Below, piece after piece: positions 1-11,277 of a stretch of DNA of 64,000 bases; the stretch's first letter is position 1, and the number at the start of each line of letters is the position of its first letter. The notes under the pieces were generated by a model. The model saw only the letters and a list, made by a program, of their open reading frames with translations, did not search any database and was not told the DNA's origin. Source of the DNA: Rhodopseudomonas palustris (GTDB lineage: Bacteria; Pseudomonadota; Alphaproteobacteria; Rhizobiales; Xanthobacteraceae); the NCBI RefSeq assembly GCF_003591005.1, contig NZ_QYYD01000020.1, positions 1 through 64,000 of the forward strand, given 5' to 3'. Made by a program: the position numbers and the translations under genes.

Positions 1-133
<133 letters not shown>

Positions 134-140
<7 letters not shown>

Positions 141-222
141 CCGGAATCTCGGCACCGCTCGGTCGGCCACCATCTCGGGATTCCGGATCGGCGCGCTGCG
201 CGCACCGTCCGGAATGACGGCG
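134..222. repeat. Diverged copy of palindromic repeat family B
   Basis: This stretch has a GAACCCGGAATC arm and ends in CGGAATGACGG. The same arms occur in the better preserved copies at 50.5-51.0 and 53.0-53.6 kb. The middle is diverged, so this is a decayed member of the family. Confidence 0.45.
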
Positions 223-319
223 TGTGCGGCGAGCGGCCCGGCCATGACGCGTGGAGGCGTCTTTTGTTCACAGCCGCCGCAGCGAAGTGTCGAGCGCCGT
301 TACCGCGCGCGTAATCGCC

Positions 320-673
320 TTACTGCCCGCAATTCCACACCGGTCCGATCGGCGTCTGTGTCCAGCACGGCCCGATGCTGCCGCCGTTGTAGCGGCCGCG
401 GTAGAAGCCCGGCCGGCCGAGATAGCGCCAGTCGCCGTTCCAGCGTGGATAGTCCGGCGTCGGGTCGATGTACCACGGCCGCGGCTTGTGCAGCAGCGCC
501 AGCTGCGCGCGCGACAGTTTTTGCATGAACAGCGGCACCGAATTGCTCGGCGGCTGCACATAGCCGGGCAGGCCGCTGCTCTGCACGCGCTTGGCCTTCT
601 TGGAGGCCGCCGAAGCGGTGAGGGGAACGAGCGCGAGCGTGGCGGCGAGCGTGAGGGAGGTGAGGCGGGTCAT
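320..673 (-). CDS. Small exported protein of unknown function
   Basis: A 117-residue protein starting MTRLTSLTLAATLALV, with a hydrophobic signal peptide and a likely cleavage after TASA (about residue 22). The mature part is rich in Pro, Trp, Tyr and Gly (YPRWNGDWRYLGRPGFYRGR) and has two cysteines near the C-terminus, so it is probably secreted or periplasmic. I recognise no catalytic motif. Proteins of this size and composition are common lineage-specific periplasmic proteins in Bradyrhizobium relatives. It stands alone on the minus strand, with repeats on its upstream side and no operon partner in sight. Confidence 0.7.
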   Translation of the reverse strand: MTRLTSLTLAATLALVPLTASAASKKAKRVQSSGLPGYVQPPSNSVPLFMQKLSRAQLALLHKPRPWYIDPTPDYPRWNGDWRYLGRPGFYRGRYNGGSIGPCWTQTPIGPVWNCGQ

Positions 674-730
674 GGCGGGAGTTTAGACAAGCGGGGGCGG
701 GAGGGCGAGACACATTCGGGTGCAACAGGC

Positions 731-907
731 CGTAGCCAGCATGAAGCGAAGCGGAATGCGGGGGTCTTTGACCTACCAGCCCCGGATTGCGCTTCGCTCC
801 ATCCGGGCTACGCTCGCTTTGAACAGTGCTCGTCCGTAGCCCGCATGAGCGAAGCGAGATGCGGGAGCGCTCAGGCCCCGGGTGTCGCTTCGCTCACCCG
901 GGCTACG
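731..907. repeat. Cluster of short palindromic repeats (family E)
   Basis: Four related arms alternate orientation here: CGTAGCC.GCATGA.GCGAAGCG twice and CCCCGG..T.GCTTCGCT..CCGGGCTACG twice. Each contains GCGAAGCG or its complement inside a CGTAGCC...GGCTACG palindrome. They resemble REP-like elements that fold into hairpins. The 3' end of the frameshifted gene to the right reads into this cluster. Confidence 0.7.
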
Positions 908-1858
908 CTTGCTAGCTTGTTTTCATGTACTGAAGGAATGTGAATGCCACCGAGGTCGTCAATTTGCTGTTCACCAAGTTGATAGTATGTGAACCATGGT
1001 CGCATATCTGGAAATTTCCATGTTTCATTTTCCCTCATCATCTCGGCGAGCTTTCCAATATCGGGATGCTCGCTCATTCTCTGTATGATGTGGGGGTCGT
1101 GAAACTCCGCGTCGCTCGAAAGATAGCTGAGGAAGACGTCGTTTTCGCTTTGCCGCAGAAGGAACGGATGGATCAACCCACCGCGACTGCCGACTTCCGA
1201 GGCTATACGTGCCATCAATATTGGAATGAGCGAAATCTGCAAATTGGCGCTCCAATTTTAAAGTGCAGGCGCGGCGGATATTTTCGTCTAGGACCAGAGC
1301 CACGCCATTTGCAATTACTTCCCATACAGGGCGATCATTGTACTGTTTGCCCTCCCAGTATCGCGAAATCCATTCGAGGCTATCGATTGGTATCCGCCCA
1401 GACTTGTCCACTTCTGCAAAAGTGATCCAATTCGCGTCCACGACAGTCGGCATTTCGTCGCAATGCAAATCGAATTCGACCAGATTCTCAGGCTTAAAGT
1501 AGGCCGGCCAATCGGCGTCGTTGATCCGTGCTTCAGCTTCAGCGCGAGATCCAAAAAAATACATTCCTCGCATTCGCGATTGATTCTTCTGAAAATTCTT
1601 CTGTCGATACAGCTCGATGATTGCTTCGTTGAAAAGACGGGCATTGTTGCCAGCAGCAACTATGCCCGCTTGCATAAAAGAAACGAACCCCTCTGAATCA
1701 GAAACGTGAGAAGAGGACACGAGCATTCCTCTCATCACTGCCCACTGGACGGCAGGATGATCTACATCCAAGAAGGCGTATACACTTCCTATGCTTTGAA
1801 GAGATTCAAACGGAAGCGCTGTGTTGTCTGCCGATTCCAAGTCTAACGACGACGACAT
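871..1858 (-). pseudogene. Frameshifted low-GC gene of unknown function
   Basis: Two minus-strand frames join into one protein of about 330 residues. The first starts at 1858 (MSSSLDLESADNTALPFESL) and is sensible down to about 1243. The second takes over from about 1242 to 871 (SLIPILMARIASEVGSRGGL onward). Past the switch point the first frame turns Arg/Pro/Ser-rich and loses sense, so one extra base (or two missing) lies near 1240-1255, possibly in the AAAA run. The coding sequence is clearly less GC-rich than its neighbours, which suggests recent acquisition. I recognise no domain. The final residues read through a repeat. It is either a decayed gene or an intact gene with one sequencing error. 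Confidence 0.55.
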
Positions 1859-1864
1859 AGCAGC

Positions 1865-4900
<3,036 letters not shown>

Positions 4901-4977
4901 GCAGGGTGTCCAGGCGCGGCAGGCGCGCGAGTTGGGGCGCCGTCGCACACGGGCCGACGCCGAAGGGAGCTTTGCTG

Positions 4978-4992
4978 GAACATAGGAAGAAC
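4978..4992 (-). promoter_or_regulatory. SOS (LexA) box of uvrA
   Basis: GAACATAGGAAGAAC is an exact GAAC-N7-GAAC, read as GTTC-N7-GTTC on the uvrA strand. This is the direct-repeat SOS operator known for alphaproteobacterial LexA. It sits 78 bases before the uvrA start. The ssb gene has an equivalent site. Confidence 0.85.
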
Positions 4993-5143
4993 GGCGATGG
5001 ATTTCCAGTGGTCGGGCGCCGCCATCAACCGATTGTTGCGCACGGTCGGCAATGCCGGAGCGGGGGGCGATGTTCCGGAGGGCGTGGCAGAAGCATCAGG
5101 GTGCGGCTGGCACTTCCGCCCCGCCCATCTTCTCTGGGGTACT

Positions 5144-5173
5144 GGGTCCTCCGCTTGCTGCGGAGGATGACGG
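5144..5173. repeat. Short hairpin GTCCTCCGC-N5-GCGGAGGAT
   Basis: A 9-bp inverted repeat with a 5-base loop ends in GATGACG, like the other REP-type hairpins in this genome. The rest of the 4901-5310 gap shows nothing else convincing apart from the SOS box. No T-run follows, so a repeat is more likely than a terminator. Confidence 0.5.
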
Positions 5174-5310
5174 CTGGCGGCAGTGGCGAGCCGGTGCTTT
5201 GCGACCGGCCCCCAATGCTGCCCCGTCACCGATCGTCGTCGCCCGCTTGTTGGGGCGAGTCAGTATCGCAAAGCGCAGGCTGCTTAATGCGAGGTCTTGG
5301 CCACGGAGCC

Positions 5311-5339
5311 AAAAAATAGGCCGGCGCGAGGCCGGCCTT
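5311..5339 (-). terminator. Rho-independent terminator of the first beta-barrel gene
   Basis: On the minus strand, GGCCGGCCTCGCGCCGGCC is followed by TATTTTTT. This is a strong GC stem with a U-tract 25 bases after the stop codon of the beta-barrel gene at 5365-6174. The same stem sequence ends the second beta-barrel gene. Confidence 0.88.
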
Positions 5340-5364
5340 GGAAAGCTCCTGGAGTTCGGCCCAC

Positions 5365-6174
5365 TCAGTACTTGGCGAGGATCGGGCCGCCCCAGCGATA
5401 GTTGATGCCAACGCGGACGAGATCGCCGCTGGTCTTCCAGTCATACGCGACCTGGAAGGGCGGATTGGCCGGGATCGGGTTGGCAATCGTGCTTTCGTTG
5501 CCGAGGTCGTAGTGCAGATATTCGAGCTTCGCCGACCAGTTCGGCGCGAACGCCCACTCGGCGCCGGCACCGACGGTCCAGCCCACCTTGGTCTTGGAGA
5601 ACGAGGTCGGATACTGGATCGTGCCAATCGGCAGGAAGCTGGTGTTGGCGGCATATTCGACTTCGCCATAGGCGAGACCGCCGGTGGCGTAGAGCAGCAG
5701 AGTGTCGGTGGCGGTGAAGCCGGCGCGGCCACGGACGGTGCCGAACCATTTGATCTTCTCGGAGGTCGCCAGATACGAACCGGCGCCGAACGGCGCCAGA
5801 TTGTTGGCGATGATCGGGGTGACGATGGCGTCGGCGCGGATATCCGACCACTGGATATCGGCTTCGAGGCCGCCGACAAAAGCGCCCGACTGCCAGTTGT
5901 AGCCGGCCTGACCGCCCGCGAGCGCTCCCTTCGGCTTCAGCCCGAGCGTGGTCGGCGCCAGATCGATGAAGGCGACGGGGTTCGGCAGCGGGTCGTAGTT
6001 GGTGTCTCCCGTGCCCCAGCCGTAGCCCGCGTTGGCGCCGAGATAGAACCCGGTCCAGTTGTAGGCCACCACCAGCGGAGGCGGGGCCTTGTAGGGACGG
6101 GGAGCAAGATCCGCAGCGACGGCGGGAACGGCGAACGCGACTGCGGCGACGCCGGTGAGCAACAGCCTTTTCAT
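5365..6174 (-). CDS. Outer-membrane beta-barrel protein (Omp25/31 type)
   Basis: A 269-residue outer-membrane protein. The ATG at 6174 begins a clear signal peptide (MKRLLLTGVAAVAFAVPAVAA), and an upstream extension lacks this character. The mature N-terminus (ADLAPRPYKAPPP..YNWTGFYLGANAGYGWG) is the hallmark of the Omp25/Omp31/RopB-like family of Rhizobiales. Alternating amphipathic strands follow, and the end INYRWGGPILAKY carries the aromatic C-terminal residue used for BAM insertion. These proteins act in envelope integrity or as small porins; the substrate is unknown. A second family member follows in the same orientation (6791-7537), suggesting an old tandem duplication. The pair sits between uvrA and ssb. 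Confidence 0.92.
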   Translation of the reverse strand: MKRLLLTGVAAVAFAVPAVAADLAPRPYKAPPPLVVAYNWTGFYLGANAGYGWGTGDTNYDPLPNPVAFIDLAPTTLGLKPKGALAGGQAGYNWQSGAFVGGLEADIQWSDIRADAIVTPIIANNLAPFGAGSYLATSEKIKWFGTVRGRAGFTATDTLLLYATGGLAYGEVEYAANTSFLPIGTIQYPTSFSKTKVGWTVGAGAEWAFAPNWSAKLEYLHYDLGNESTIANPIPANPPFQVAYDWKTSGDLVRVGINYRWGGPILAKY

Positions 6175-6718
6175 AGCATTCTCCACTGAAAGATTCGGAC
6201 TTCCAGTTGCAACGATAGTCGAGCACCGAACCAAGCGCTGTAACGCGGCCGCAACAGTTGGTTCCAAAATACAATCAGTAGTTTTACTTGAGCAGAAATG
6301 CACAACGTATACGAGTACCGCAGGGAGGCTTGGTTCGAGGCTGGCCCGGCATTGCACGCGGGCGCAGCTCACGCTGGAGCCTATTCTCCCCGCTGCAGTA
6401 GGTGTCGACGCTATCCGCCACCCGGCGAACCATCGTTCGAGGCCTCATCTCCAGGGCGCCAGGCCGCCGGAGGTGGCCGTGCGCAGATCTTGCCAGCGCG
6501 CGGCTGGCAGCCGCTGGGCCAATGGAGGTGCACCGCTCCGAGCGTCAGATGGTGGATGCGATCAAGGTGCCGTCGGCCGGAAAGTGCCTCAGAGCGGGGT
6601 ACGATGTCCGATCGAGCCGCATCGACCGTCCCGGCGGCGGCCAATCGCGCTACATATGTGCGTCCGGCTGCGAAGCCGCATTCGAAACCAGCAACGCGTC
6701 CAAAGCAAGCAACGCATT
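6175..6718. other. Intergenic region between the two beta-barrel genes
   Basis: About 540 bases without a convincing gene. Open frames here have poor composition and no ribosome-binding site. The right part (near 6660-6720) is relatively A-rich and runs into the terminator of the second beta-barrel gene. The promoter of the 5365-6174 gene should lie near 6180-6300 but I cannot assign its boxes. Confidence 0.5.
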
Positions 6719-6721
6719 CAA

Positions 6722-6751
6722 AACAAAAAGGCCGGCGCGAGGCCGGCCTTC
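6722..6751 (-). terminator. Rho-independent terminator of the second beta-barrel gene
   Basis: On the minus strand, GGCCGGCCTCGCGCCGGCC is followed by TTTTTGTTTT, 40 bases after the stop codon of the gene at 6791-7537. The stem is identical to that of the neighbouring beta-barrel gene, consistent with duplication of gene plus terminator. Confidence 0.88.
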
Positions 6752-6790
6752 CGTGGGTCGATGATCGTCTCTCGAAAGAGAAACCTGATC

Positions 6791-7537
6791 TCAGTACCTC
6801 GCGACTACCGGGCCGCCCCAGCGATAGTTGATGCGGGCGGTGACGATGTCGGCGTCCTGCTTGATGCGGTCGACGGTGGTGGCGGGCGACGTGAAGGTCA
6901 CGTCCTTGCTGTCCAGGAACAGATGGTTGTACTCGACCGCGAACGACCAGTTCGGAGTGAAGCCGTATTCGAAGCCGGCGCCGACCGTCCCACCCCAGCG
7001 GGTCTCCGACGCGGTACCCGTCGTCAGGCCGCCGAGCGTGGTGTAGTAGTTGTACTTGTCGCTGACCACCGCCGCGCCGCCCTTGGCGTAGAGCAGGGCG
7101 TTGTTCCAGGCATAGCCGATGCGGCCGGTAAACAGGCCGAAGGCCTCGATCTTGGACTCGTTGGTGAAGCCCGGGAACAGCGTGCTGACGTTCGAGCCCT
7201 TGAAGTCGGCCCAGTTGCCCTGCGCTTCGATGCCGAACACCCAGGTGGAGAACTGCCAGTTGTAGCCGATCTGACCGCCCGCGGTGGCCCCCGACGCGTC
7301 ATGGCAGCCTTCGCCGATATTGGTGACGAGGGGAGCCGCGGCCGTACCCGCATAGTCCCAGCACTTGCGGCTGGTACCCCAGCCGCCGTTGCCGCCGATG
7401 TAGAAGCCCGTCCAGTCATACACCACCGGGATGATCGGCGGAGCCTTGGTGTAGGGACGGGCGGCGAGATCCGCCGCCATCGCCGGCGCCGCGCCCAAAG
7501 CAATCAGTGCAACTGTACCCAGGAAAAGCTTTTTCAT
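6791..7537 (-). CDS. Outer-membrane beta-barrel protein (Omp25/31 type), paralogue
   Basis: A 248-residue protein with signal peptide MKKLFLGTVALIALGAAPAMAA and the family N-terminus ADLAARPYTKAPP..YDWTGFYIGGNGGWG. The barrel ends INYRWGGPVVARY. I chose the ATG at 7537 because it begins the signal peptide. Two cysteines early in the mature chain (KCWDYAG and EGCHDA) could form a surface-loop disulphide and are absent from the neighbouring paralogue. The overall design is shared with the 5365-6174 protein but the loops differ strongly, as expected for surface-exposed regions. Confidence 0.92.
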   Translation of the reverse strand: MKKLFLGTVALIALGAAPAMAADLAARPYTKAPPIIPVVYDWTGFYIGGNGGWGTSRKCWDYAGTAAAPLVTNIGEGCHDASGATAGGQIGYNWQFSTWVFGIEAQGNWADFKGSNVSTLFPGFTNESKIEAFGLFTGRIGYAWNNALLYAKGGAAVVSDKYNYYTTLGGLTTGTASETRWGGTVGAGFEYGFTPNWSFAVEYNHLFLDSKDVTFTSPATTVDRIKQDADIVTARINYRWGGPVVARY

Positions 7538-7819
7538 CTGAAAACCCCATCCAGCTGGAGCCTGCTGTGTCATCCCCGTCGCAGGTCAGGCTCGGCGCGA
7601 GCGCCTTCTCAATTCATGATGGAACTATACCGTGTTCCGCGGAAAACGCAGTCGCTGAAAAGTCACACTCGCTAACCAAGTTGAAACTGGAACGTCCTGA
7701 AATCCCACAGACAATTCCTGGCAGGAATGGCATTTTGTTACCGGCGCGCCGCCTGCTGTCGGATTAGCCGCGCTCCAGAGACAGAAACGCCAAAGTATCC
7801 GACGGTTGGGTCTTGCGAA

Positions 7820-7834
7820 GAACAAAACTGGAAC
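7820..7834 (+). promoter_or_regulatory. SOS (LexA) box upstream of ssb
   Basis: GAACAAAACTGGAAC is an exact GAAC-N7-GAAC, the alphaproteobacterial LexA operator. It lies 158 bases before the ssb start. With the matching site before uvrA it puts both flanks of the beta-barrel pair under likely SOS control. Confidence 0.8.
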
Positions 7835-7991
7835 ATAACTTGGAGCGATCCCGGTGGATAACGGGGGCAGCGCCGTGGTTTCCCGGCCCTGGAGGATGGG
7901 CGCCGCGTGGCGGACAGCGTAAGCGCTAGGGCATCAAGACTTGCGCGCGCGCGGCAGGCCCGGCGCGACGATCGATTCGAAGGAGACGGCG

Positions 7992-8519
7992 ATGGCTGGA
8001 AGCGTGAACAAGGTGATCCTGATCGGCAATCTCGGCGCCGATCCCGAGATCAAGCGGACCCAGGATGGCCGGCCGATCGCCAATCTGCGCATCGCCACCT
8101 CGGAGAGCTGGCGCGATCGCGCCACCGGCGAGCGTAAGGAAAAGACCGAGTGGCATCGCGTCGTGATCTTCAATGAAGGGCTGTGCAAGGTCGTCGAGCA
8201 GTACCTCAAGAAGGGCGCCAAGGTTTATATCGAGGGCCAGCTGCAGACGCGCAAATGGACCGACCAGAGCGGCGCCGAGCGCTACAGCACCGAGGTGGTG
8301 CTGCAGAACTTCAATTCGGTGCTGACCATGCTGGACGGCCGTAGCGGCGGCGGCAGTGGCGGCGGTTACGGCTCGGACGATGCGGGCGGCGATTTCGGCT
8401 CGGGCGGTCCGTCGGGGGGCGGCTATAGCTCCGGCGGCCAGTCGCGCCGGCCGGTCGCGGCCAGCGGCGGCGGTGGCGGTGGCCGCGCCAGCGACATGGA
8501 CGACGATATCCCGTTCTGA
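7992..8519 (+). CDS. ssb: Single-stranded DNA-binding protein
   Basis: SSB coats single-stranded DNA during replication, recombination and repair. The 175-residue product has an N-terminal OB fold ([48 protein letters not shown], about residues 1-112). A Gly/Ser-rich flexible linker follows, then the acidic tip MDDDIPF, which recruits partner proteins. The ATG at 7992 follows GAAGGAGACGGCG, a good ribosome-binding site, and gives the standard family N-terminus. An SOS box lies upstream and a strong hairpin terminator follows. Confidence 0.97.
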   Translation: MAGSVNKVILIGNLGADPEIKRTQDGRPIANLRIATSESWRDRATGERKEKTEWHRVVIFNEGLCKVVEQYLKKGAKVYIEGQLQTRKWTDQSGAERYSTEVVLQNFNSVLTMLDGRSGGGSGGGYGSDDAGGDFGSGGPSGGGYSSGGQSRRPVAASGGGGGGRASDMDDDIPF

Positions 8520-8542
8520 GGTTGTCAGCGGGTGGGGAAGGC

Positions 8543-8579
8543 GCGGCCGCTCGGGCAACCGGGCGGCCGCTGCCGTTTT
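8543..8579 (+). terminator. Rho-independent terminator of ssb
   Basis: GCGGCCGC-TCGG-GCAA-CCGG-GCGGCCGC forms a long GC stem with a GCAA tetraloop, followed shortly by GTTTT. It begins 24 bases after the ssb stop codon. Confidence 0.8.
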
Positions 8580-8595
8580 GGCGGGGCGCTTGGGA

Positions 8596-8957
8596 TCAGT
8601 CGCGCAGCAGCGCGTGGCCGAGCAGCAGCTGGCCTGCGGCGAACAGCGTGCCGAAGATGCGCTGATTGTGGCGGGCCAGCCAGCGCGGCAGCCAGATGTC
8701 GAAATTGTCGGCGCGATCAGTGGTGTAGCGCGCCGCGATGTCGGTCAGCGGACAGCGCATGCGGTTGAGCAGCAGCACCAGCACTTCGCCCCAGACGAAC
8801 ACGCTCATCCATAGTGCGGCGACAAATTCGCCGCGCAGCGTGGCGATCGGGATCAGCACGATCGATCCGGCAAAGAACGCCAGATCGCCGTGTGCGCCGC
8901 GCGCACCGCCGTCAGCGCCCGGGCGCGGCTGTGCGCCGAGCCTGCGGACGACGTCAT
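8596..8957 (-). CDS. Small membrane protein, apparently frameshifted
   Basis: From about 8890 down to 8596 the frame encodes a convincing protein with two hydrophobic segments (DLAFFAGSIVLIPIATLRGE and ALWMSVFVWGEVLVLLLNR) and the end LLLGHALLRD. Its frame has no credible start upstream. An ATG at 8957, overlapping the stop of the CNNM/CBS gene as ATGA, starts a second frame (MTSSAGSAHSRARALTAVRAAH) that would join the first if one missing base were restored near 8887-8895. I therefore read this as a translationally coupled gene of about 120 residues broken by a 1-base deletion or a sequencing error. The function is unknown. Confidence 0.55.
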
Positions 8958-10249
8958 GCCGCCGCCTCGATCTCGGCGATCCGGGTGGCCATGATCTTGT
9001 CGATCCGCCGGCCATCGAGATCGAGGATCTCGAGCTGCCAGCCCTGATACTCGAACTTGTCGCCGATGTTCGGCAGCGCGCCGTAGTGCTGCAGCACCAG
9101 GCCCGCGACGGTGTGATAGTCGCGATGCTCGGGAATCGACACCGGCAGCAGATCGCCGAATTCGTCGACCGGCATCCAGCCTGCGATCAGATACGAGCCG
9201 TCCTCGCGACGCACCGCGGCGGGCTCGGGCGGGCCTTCCTCATTGCCGAACGCGCCGACGATCGATTCCAGAATGTCGGCGGTGGTGACGACGCCTTCGA
9301 AGGCGCCGAACTCGTCATAGACCAGCGCCATGTGCACCGACGATTGCCGCAGCGTCGCCAGCACGTCGCGGGCGTCGGCCGAGGACGGGATGATCGGGGC
9401 TTCGCGCACCAGCGCGCGCAGGTCCGGCTTGTCGCCGCGCAGATACACTTCGAGCAGGTCCTTGGCCTGGATAATGCCGATCGGATCGTCGCGATTGCCG
9501 TCGGTCACCGGAAGCCGCGAATGCGGGCTGGTGAGGAAAGCTTCGCGGATGTCCTCCAGCGAGTCGCCGAGGTCGACCAGATCGACCTCCGGCCGCGGCG
9601 TCATCACCGCGCCGACCGGGCGGTCGCCGAGCCGCATCACGCCGGCGATCATCTCGCGCTCGCCGGGTTCGAGCACGCCGGCGGTCTCGGCTTCCATCAC
9701 CAGATTGTGGATCTCCTCCTCGGAGATCTTGTCCTGCATCACGCCGCTCTGCCCGAGCAGGCTGAGGATCGCCTTGCCGGAGAAATCCAGCACGAACACC
9801 AGCGGCCGCGAGATCTTGGCGATCAGCGCCATGGCGGGCGCGACCTTGGCGGCGATGCCTTCGGGATTGCGCAGCGCGACCTGCTTGGGCACCAGCTCGC
9901 CGACGATCAGCGTCGCATAGGTGATCAGCGCCACCACCAAACCGAAGCCCAGGATGTCGGGAAACGGCACCGACAGGGCTGTCAGGTATTCGGTTAGTCG
10001 TTGGCCGAGCGTGGCACCGGAGAAGGCGCCTGACAGCACGCCGACCAGCGTGATGCCGATCTGCACGGTGGACAGGAACTTGCCCGGGTCTTCAGACAGT
10101 TTCAGCGCCTGCTTGGCGCCGCGGACGTTCTTCTGGGCGAGCAGAGCCAGCCGGGCCGGGCGGGAGGAGACAATCGCCAGCTCAGACATCGCGAGCAACC
10201 CGTTGGCGACGATGAGCGTCACCACGATTGCCAATTCCACCGATAGCAT
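8954..10249 (-). CDS. CNNM/CBS-domain hemolysin-family membrane protein (TlyC/CorC type)
   Basis: This 431-residue protein has the three-part CorC/CNNM layout. An N-terminal DUF21 transmembrane region (MLSVELAIVVTLIVANGLLA onward, about residues 1-175) is followed by a tandem CBS pair (VMTPRPEVDLVDL..LPVTDG and IIPSSADARDVLATL..DEFGAFEGVVTTADI) and a C-terminal CorC_HlyC domain (about residues 350-425). Family members are linked to Mg2+/Co2+ efflux; the older name hemolysin is historical. The ATG at 10249 is chosen because AGAGGAGG precedes it on the minus strand and the membrane domain starts there. The downstream small membrane gene overlaps its stop codon. Confidence 0.92.
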   Translation of the reverse strand: MLSVELAIVVTLIVANGLLAMSELAIVSSRPARLALLAQKNVRGAKQALKLSEDPGKFLSTVQIGITLVGVLSGAFSGATLGQRLTEYLTALSVPFPDILGFGLVVALITYATLIVGELVPKQVALRNPEGIAAKVAPAMALIAKISRPLVFVLDFSGKAILSLLGQSGVMQDKISEEEIHNLVMEAETAGVLEPGEREMIAGVMRLGDRPVGAVMTPRPEVDLVDLGDSLEDIREAFLTSPHSRLPVTDGNRDDPIGIIQAKDLLEVYLRGDKPDLRALVREAPIIPSSADARDVLATLRQSSVHMALVYDEFGAFEGVVTTADILESIVGAFGNEEGPPEPAAVRREDGSYLIAGWMPVDEFGDLLPVSIPEHRDYHTVAGLVLQHYGALPNIGDKFEYQGWQLEILDLDGRRIDKIMATRIAEIEAAA

Positions 10250-10333
10250 GGCGCCTGCGCCGCCTCCTCTGCTGCTTACACCGGCGCTGAACATAGGGCG
10301 TCCCACGCCCGACCGGAACCAGCCAAGGCAGCT

Positions 10334-11167
10334 TTATCTCGCTTGCTCGTCGGCTTCGTCGGCTTTCGCCTCGTTCCACAGTGCATCCATCTCGGCCAGC
10401 GTCGCGGCCTGCGGCGAGCGGCCGCGGGCGGCGAGGGCGCGTTCGATGTAGGCGAAGCGGCGCTCGAATTTGGCATTGGTGCCGCGCAGCGCCATTTCCG
10501 GGTCGGCGCCGGTGTGGCGGGCGAGGTTGACCAGCGCGAACATCAGATCGCCGGTCTCCTCCGCCATCTCGCTCTTGTCGCCTCGGTCGAGAGCGGCCTC
10601 GATCTCGTCGGCCTCCTCGCGGATCTTGTTCAGCACCGCGCGCGGATCGTTCCAGTCGAAGCCGACCTTGGACGCTTTGCGTTGCAGCTCCATGGCGCGC
10701 GACAGCGCCGGCTGCCCGGCCTTGACGCCCGCCAGCACGGAATTCGCCGGCGGCTCGACGTGGCCGCGGCGGGCGGCGCGCTCGGCCTTTTCCTCGGCCT
10801 TGATGCGGTCCCACACGCCCTCGACATGCGACGGCGCGATATTGCCGTCGGCGTCGGCGAAGACGTGCGGATGGCGGCGGATCATCTTAGCCGTGACCGC
10901 CTCGACCACGTCGCCGAATGCGAACGCGCCGCGCTCCTCGGCGATCCGCGAGTGAAACACCACCTGCAGCAAGAGGTCGCCAAGCTCGTCGCGCAGATCC
11001 TCGAGATCGCCCCGGGCGATCGCCTCGGCGACTTCGAACGCCTCCTCGATGGTGTAGGGTGCGATCGTCGTGAAGTCCTGTTCGAGGTCCCATGGACAGC
11101 CGGTGCCGGGCGTGCGCAGCTGGGCCATGATCTCGATCAGGCGGGCGATGTCGCGGGAAGGGGTCAT
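10334..11167 (-). CDS. mazG: Nucleoside triphosphate pyrophosphohydrolase MazG
   Basis: MazG hydrolyses (d)NTPs to monophosphate and pyrophosphate and limits aberrant nucleotides. The 277-residue protein has the two tandem MazG helical repeats. The N-terminal one shows TPGTGCPWDLEQDF, EEAFEVAEAI and the metal-binding ELGDLLLQVVFHSRIAEE. The C-terminal one shows KVGFDWNDPRAVLNKIREE and EETGDLMFALVNLAR. The length matches the usual E. coli-like form. It runs in the same direction as the CNNM/CBS gene 84 bases downstream, and its start region faces the plus-strand queC. Confidence 0.96.
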   Translation of the reverse strand: MTPSRDIARLIEIMAQLRTPGTGCPWDLEQDFTTIAPYTIEEAFEVAEAIARGDLEDLRDELGDLLLQVVFHSRIAEERGAFAFGDVVEAVTAKMIRRHPHVFADADGNIAPSHVEGVWDRIKAEEKAERAARRGHVEPPANSVLAGVKAGQPALSRAMELQRKASKVGFDWNDPRAVLNKIREEADEIEAALDRGDKSEMAEETGDLMFALVNLARHTGADPEMALRGTNAKFERRFAYIERALAARGRSPQAATLAEMDALWNEAKADEADEQAR

Positions 11168-11277
11168 GGCAAGATCCGGTCGTGAGGCTGTGCCTTCCTA
11201 TGCCGTATGCGCGCGGCGCGGCCCAGCAAAAATCAGCGTGATTGGCTGCGGCGCCGCGCGGTGCTAGAGCCAGCCGC

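Noticed and set aside
6411-6644. Small open frame between the two beta-barrel genes
   Set aside because: Poor composition (Pro/Gly/Arg-rich), no ribosome site and no similarity that I recognise.
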